Assembly (NCBI GenBank): GCA_051209155.1
Contig: JBPJGB010000001.1
Origin: Actomonas sp051209155
GTDB taxonomy: Bacteria; Verrucomicrobiota; Verrucomicrobiia; Opitutales; Opitutaceae
DNA: 64,000 nucleotides
Strand: one strand, 5' to 3'
Shown here piece after piece: positions 61,005 through 64,000 of this stretch. How positions within the stretch are numbered: the first letter of the stretch is position 1; each line of letters opens with the position of its first letter. The notes below the pieces were generated by a model. That model did no database searches, was not told the DNA's origin, and worked only from the letters and a program-made list of their open reading frames with translations. Made by a program: the position numbers and the translations under genes.

Positions 61005-61508
61005 TCAGGCCGCGAAGGAGATACGGCGGGCGGGGCGGCGCATGCCGATGACATTGCAGGTGAAGTCGATCAGCTCTTCGCGGTAGCCGCAGAACTCGAG
61101 GACGCGCGAGAGGAAGCGGCGCTTGGTCGGCGTGTCGATGTTCATGATGGCCCAGAAGGGGGTGCCGGGAATCTGGCGGGCCTGATTGTGGCGGCACTGC
61201 GCGATGATGTCCTCGCGGCTCATGCTCAGGTAGCGGCGCCCGCGGTTGAGCGATTCGATGTATTCGCGGAAATCGGCGGGGTGCTGCTCGGCGACCCAGC
61301 CGAGGATGGCGAGGTATTTGTCGGCGTCGGTGAACTTGCTGCGAAATTCCGGGCTGAGCAGGTAACCGGTGAGCGGGTCCTCCTGCGTGGCCGAGCAGAC
61401 CGGCAGGTGCAGGAGTGACGCGAGAACGTCGTTGGGACTCTGGTTGAAATCGGTGGTGAGGCGCTTGAGGGCCTCGTAAACGTCGTCGGTGACCTCGATC
61501 TGCTTCAT
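61005..61508 (-). CDS. SeqA-like DNA-binding protein (replication-initiation regulator homologue)
   Basis: A 167-residue protein closely resembling SeqA in both domains. MKQIEVTDDVYEALKRLTTD, then SPNDVLASLL parallels the N-terminal oligomerisation domain of SeqA (MKTIEVDDELYSYIASH, then ESASDILRRML). The C-terminal domain has LSPEFRSKFTDADKYLAILG, a GRRYLS box (SeqA GRTRVYF), RQIPGTPFWAIMNIDT (SeqA KHVPGTPYWVITNTNT) and ELIDFTCNVIG (SeqA ELIEKVCGTI). N123 matches SeqA N150, a GATC-contact residue; the second contact, N152, is Asp125 here. SeqA binds hemimethylated GATC and sequesters oriC. In this lineage the target is unknown. Start at 61508 is clear. Three direct repeats lie just upstream. 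Confidence 0.85.
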   Translation of the reverse strand: MKQIEVTDDVYEALKRLTTDFNQSPNDVLASLLHLPVCSATQEDPLTGYLLSPEFRSKFTDADKYLAILGWVAEQHPADFREYIESLNRGRRYLSMSREDIIAQCRHNQARQIPGTPFWAIMNIDTPTKRRFLSRVLEFCGYREELIDFTCNVIGMRRPARRISFAA

Positions 61509-61553
61509 GGTGGGTCCACAGGTTGGACCGGTGTGCCGGAGCGGCGACCACTC

Positions 61554-61607
61554 TGCGACGAACCGGTCTATTATTGCGACGAACCGGTTTCTCGCTGCGA
61601 TGAACCC
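61554..61607. promoter_or_regulatory. Three direct repeats with 21-bp period upstream of the SeqA-like gene
   Basis: TGCGACGAACCGGT occurs at 61554-61567 and 61575-61588, and a degenerate copy TGCGATGAACCC at 61596-61607. Starts are exactly 21 bp apart, two helical turns, so bound proteins would sit on one DNA face. They lie 46-99 bp upstream of the SeqA-like start codon, where an operator or promoter is expected. No GATC lies within them. Confidence 0.8.
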
Positions 61608-61626
61608 GCCGGCCGGGCGGGGGAGT

Positions 61627-61647
61627 TTGTCACGTCGGACGTGACAA
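61627..61647. promoter_or_regulatory. Perfect palindrome at the end of the small hypothetical gene
   Basis: Arms TTGTCACGTC and GACGTGACAA are fully complementary around one central G. The stop of the 71-residue gene lies within it. It is about 120 bp upstream of the SeqA-like start. As RNA the outer seven pairs could form a hairpin, but there is no T run, so an operator-type dyad is as likely as a terminator. Confidence 0.6.
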
Positions 61648-61845
61648 GTTGGGGGCGGGCGGCTGGTTCAGGCCGAAGTCGGTGAAGTCGTTGAGCACGT
61701 CTTCGTAGCGTTTGTCCTGCTTGTAGATCTGCAGGATGCGGGCGTGTTGCACGTCGTCAGTCGGGAAGATCCGCGCCGGTTCGCCGGGGAGGAATATCCC
61801 GGTGTAGGCCCGGCGGCGGTCGACGATGCGGCGAATTACGATCAT
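61630..61845 (-). CDS. Small hypothetical protein upstream of the SeqA-like gene
   Basis: A 71-residue protein: a basic start (MIVIRRIVDRRRAY), then TGIFLPGEPARIFPTDDVQH and ARILQIYKQDKRYEDVLNDF. It looks soluble and mixed alpha/beta, with no recognised family. It is on the same strand as the SeqA-like gene, 121 bp upstream, with the direct repeats and the palindrome in or beside that gap. It may be a separate unit. Coding status is moderately sure from composition. Confidence 0.55.
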   Translation of the reverse strand: MIVIRRIVDRRRAYTGIFLPGEPARIFPTDDVQHARILQIYKQDKRYEDVLNDFTDFGLNQPPAPNLSRPT

Positions 61846-61879
61846 GACTGCGCCATGAAAATCCCAATTCTCGAAATCC

Positions 61880-61934
61880 CAAACCCCAACGAGTGAAAGT
61901 TGTCCCCGCTGCTTGGGTTGGGATTTGGGGTTTG
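61880..61934. repeat. Inverted repeat of CAAACCCCAA in a 123-bp gap
   Basis: CAAACCCCAA at 61880-61889 and TTGGGGTTTG at 61925-61934 form a perfect 10-bp inverted repeat around 35 nt, in a stretch with repeated AATCCCAA-like units (61860-61889). It sits upstream of the 71-residue gene and downstream of the oxygenase gene, so it could be a terminator-like hairpin or a promoter element. Confidence 0.5.
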
Positions 61935-61968
61935 TGCGGTTGGGAGTTCCGGCGCCTTCGCGCCGGTC

Positions 61969-62586
61969 TCAGTGCCAGGCGTAGTTGAAGGAGATGGAGA
62001 TGCGCTCTTCCGAGACTTGGTTGGCCGGGACCTCGTGGCGCAACCAGCTCTCGAAGAGCACGACGTTGCCGGCCTCGGCGGGGTAGGTGACGAAGGCTTC
62101 GTGCTCGGGCTTGCACTTGGTCTTGCGCGGCGGCGCGGCCATGAAGCGGTCGAGGCGCGGGTCTTCGAATTTGATGCCCGGGCAGCCGGGCGGGGTCTGC
62201 ACGTAGTAGGTGCCGCTGATGAAGGACAGGGGGTGAATGTGCAGGCCGTGGCTGGTGCCCGGGGGCATCATGTTCACCCAGCAGTCGGTCATGTAGACCT
62301 CACGGCCACGCAGGTCGAACTCGAGCAGCTTGGCGTAGGCTTTGACGTGTTTGGCGATCTTTCGCTCGAGTCCCTCGAAGGTGCTGGAGAAGCGGTGCAG
62401 CTCGTTCATCGAGGCGTAGCTCGTGTAGCCGCCGGGGTAGTTGGATTCCGACCACTTGCGCCCGGCGACATCGAAGGCGCGCAACTGGTCGCACTCGGTC
62501 ACGAGCTCGGCGTTGAGTTTGTCGAGTCCCTTGGGCTGAAGGGACTCGCAATACACGTAGGTCGGGAAGTGCAGATTCGCGGGCAT
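61969..62586 (-). CDS. Putative 2OG-Fe(II) oxygenase
   Basis: A 205-residue protein with a double-stranded beta-helix pattern. GTSHGLHIHPLSFISGTYYV gives the H116-x-H118 metal pair; VVLFESWLRHEVPANQVSEE gives the distal H184 and leads to R195 in RISISFNYAWH, the likely 2-oxoglutarate Arg. It resembles a family of putative 2OG-Fe(II) oxygenases found as single-domain proteins in bacteria. The substrate is unknown; a small metabolite or a cell-envelope or peptide group is possible. The usual H-x-D motif is H-x-H here, as in some members. The start at 62586 (MPANLHF) is clear. Confidence 0.78.
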   Translation of the reverse strand: MPANLHFPTYVYCESLQPKGLDKLNAELVTECDQLRAFDVAGRKWSESNYPGGYTSYASMNELHRFSSTFEGLERKIAKHVKAYAKLLEFDLRGREVYMTDCWVNMMPPGTSHGLHIHPLSFISGTYYVQTPPGCPGIKFEDPRLDRFMAAPPRKTKCKPEHEAFVTYPAEAGNVVLFESWLRHEVPANQVSEERISISFNYAWH

Positions 62587-62599
62587 GGCCTTCTAGAAA

Positions 62600-62631
62600 G
62601 CTGAAAAGCGGAAATGCGGAAACGCTGAAAT
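62600..62631. repeat. Four 8-bp tandem units, GC(T/G)GAAAN
   Basis: GCTGAAAA, GCGGAAAT, GCGGAAAC and GCTGAAAT follow one another without gaps in the 57-bp intergenic space between the oxygenase start and the POT gene stop. The purine-rich strand is AT-richer than the surroundings. The significance is unclear; it may be a small variable repeat. Confidence 0.75.
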
Positions 62632-62643
62632 GACTGTGCCGCC

Positions 62644-64000
62644 TCAGTGCACGCCGCCCATCAGGCGCTTCACCCACGGGACGAGGGCGAGCAGCACGAC
62701 GGTCGCGCCGCCGACGAAGAGGGCCTGGGTGAGGAAGAAGTCGGGCAGGCTGGCGAGGTCGTTTTCGTCGAAGCCGCTGGCGAGCAGGCCGGCGAGTTTG
62801 TTGCCCAGTGCGGCGGCGAGGAACCAGATGCCCATCACGAGGCCGGTGAGGCGGGCGGGGGCGAGTTTGGTCATGGTGCTGAGGCCGACCGGGCTCAGGC
62901 ACATCTCGCCGGCGGTTTGGAGGAAGAACAGGCCGAGCAACCAGGCCGGGCTCACGAGGCCTTCCGCCGCGAGCTTGGCGGCGGGGATCATCCAGATGAA
63001 GGACAGGCCGACGAGGAGGAGGCCGAAGACAAACTTCATCGGGCTGCTGGGACCGCCCTTGCCGAGCTTGATCCAGAGCCAGGCGAAGAAGGGCGCCATG
63101 AGGATGACCCAGATCGAGTTGACCGATTGCCACCACGTGGAGGGGTATTCGAAGCCCAGCACCTGATTGCGCGTGAGACGATCGGCGAAGAGCTGCACGG
63201 AGGAACCGGCTTGCTCGAAGATGGCCCAGAATACCTGGGCGGCGATGAAGAGCACGAGAATGGCGGCCATGCGCCGGCTCTCATCGGAGGGGCGAAAGGC
63301 GAAGAACAACACCGCGCCGATTTGCGCGGCGAAGAGCACGTAGACGATCGCGGTGTAGGTCTCGGCCAAGACCATGAGCACGATGAGCGCGGCCGAACCG
63401 ATTGCGACCAGACCGAGTTTGCCCCAGGGGCGACTGCCATCGGCCTCGCGCGACGGCGCCTGGCCGACGTGGGCGAGCGTGCCGGCGCGTCGCAGGTAGG
63501 AGATGAGGCCGAAGGTCATGCCGACGCCGGCCGCACCGAAGGCCCAGTGCCAACTGCCGTGTGGGTTCATGCCCCAGCTTTCCAACATGCCGCGGAAGGT
63601 GTCGGACTGCGCCAGCCAACCGCAAACGAGGGCGGAGGTGAGGGCACCGATATTGATGCCCATGTAGAAGATCGAGAAGCCGGCATCGCGGCGGGCGTCC
63701 TCGGGTGAATAAAGGCTGCCCACCATGGTGGAGATGTTGGGCTTGAGCAGCCCCGTGCCCACCGCGACCAGGAAGAGACCGATGAAGAAGGTCGTCTCGG
63801 ACGGCAGCGCCATCGAGTAGTGGCCGCTCGCGATGATGATGCCGCCGATGAGCACGGCGCGGCGCGCGCCGATAAAATTGTCGGCGATGAAGCCGCCGAG
63901 TATGCCGAGCAAATACACGCTCATCGTGTAAGTGCCGTAGATGTTGGCGGCTTTTTCGGTCGAGAATCCCAGGCCACCCTCGGTGATCGCGAGGGTCATG
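62644..64000 (-). CDS. POT-family peptide:H+ symporter (5' end missing)
   Basis: A proton-dependent oligopeptide transporter of the major facilitator superfamily, reading off the right edge, so its N-terminal part (about one helix with the E-x-x-E-R motif) is beyond the window. Visible blocks include YGTYTMSVYLLGILGGFIAD, then NFIGARRAVLIGG, GTGLLKPNISTMVG with the PTR2 signature near it, and RDAGFSIFYMGINIGAL. The second half has an ILMAPFFAWLWIKLG helix and GEMCLSPVGLSTMTKLAPAR, the second PTR2 signature. It imports di- and tripeptides with protons. The Met encoded at 63999 is internal, so the start is not in the window. Confidence 0.92.
   Translation of the reverse strand, partial: MTLAITEGGLGFSTEKAANIYGTYTMSVYLLGILGGFIADNFIGARRAVLIGGIIIASGHYSMALPSETTFFIGLFLVAVGTGLLKPNISTMVGSLYSPEDARRDAGFSIFYMGINIGALTSALVCGWLAQSDTFRGMLESWGMNPHGSWHWAFGAAGVGMTFGLISYLRRAGTLAHVGQAPSREADGSRPWGKLGLVAIGSAALIVLMVLAETYTAIVYVLFAAQIGAVLFFAFRPSDESRRMAAILVLFIAAQVFWAIFEQAGSSVQLFADRLTRNQVLGFEYPSTWWQSVNSIWVILMAPFFAWLWIKLGKGGPSSPMKFVFGLLLVGLSFIWMIPAAKLAAEGLVSPAWLLGLFFLQTAGEMCLSPVGLSTMTKLAPARLTGLVMGIWFLAAALGNKLAGLLASGFDENDLASLPDFFLTQALFVGGATVVLLALVPWVKRLMGGVH

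Noticed and set aside
61554..61607. Could the three direct repeats be a small CRISPR array?
   Set aside because: Units are 12-14 bp with 7-8 bp spacers and no cas genes; far too short for CRISPR.

Overview
The window is GC-rich and gene-dense, and looks like the chromosome of a verrucomicrobium, probably of the Opitutaceae lineage. This is inferred from gene content: an ECF sigma factor of the GDVT-start type beside a TPR serine/threonine kinase, GPH- and SSS-type sugar transporters with a GH78 rhamnosidase, many secreted TPR proteins, and an LPPF-type motif just after the signal peptide of several exported proteins. No 16S gene or other decisive marker is present. I see no rRNA, tRNA, CRISPR array or insertion sequence. 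Both ends cut a gene: an SSS symporter at the left and a POT peptide transporter at the right.

Layout. 1-4.6 kb: SSS symporter (partial), HAD phosphatase, an exported alpha/beta hydrolase with an unusual C-terminal domain, and hisC. 4.6-10.7 kb: an exopolysaccharide locus, made of a membrane TPR protein divergent from an outer-membrane barrel, a Wza-like export protein and a Wzc-like tyrosine autokinase. An intrinsic terminator sits directly against the wza start codon. 10.7-24 kb: mixed functions, namely TsaC/Sua5, a divergent S18, a GT-C-type membrane protein, periplasmic MsrA, a Tat-exported Gfo/Idh/MocA oxidoreductase, signal peptidase I, WrbA, a methyltransferase, a GPH transporter, a SEC-C protein, a rhodanese and a GH78 enzyme. 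24-28.1 kb: ECF sigma, Ser/Thr kinase and a small protein in one apparent operon. 28.3-38.3 kb: purine nucleoside permease, chemoreceptor, a DUF3016 protein, a tandem pair of W-DP-A-W repeat proteins translationally coupled to glcF, a lipoprotein and htpG. 38.5-47.3 kb: an NSS transporter with a 58-residue small subunit, two tandem paralogous lipoproteins, NhaC and an LptF/LptG-type permease.

47.35-60.3 kb holds the most striking feature: three tandem copies of a two-gene cassette on the minus strand. Each cassette encodes an exported S9-peptidase-like protein followed, through an ATGA stop/start overlap, by an exported gluzincin-like protein with TPRs. In all three S9-like proteins the nucleophile serine is glycine and the Asp/His part of the triad is eroded. 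In all three partners the HExxH zinc motif is absent. It looks like a duplicated, stoichiometrically coupled pair of pseudo-enzymes, and I know of no description of such a system.

60.3-64 kb: dagK, a protein strongly resembling the replication regulator SeqA (unexpected outside Gammaproteobacteria) with three 21-bp-spaced direct repeats upstream of it, a small hypothetical protein, a 2OG-Fe(II)-oxygenase-like protein and the partial POT transporter.

Sodium- or cation-coupled transport is prominent (SSS, NSS, NhaC, GPH). Local tandem duplication is a second theme: three unrelated families occur as two or three adjacent copies within about 28 kb.
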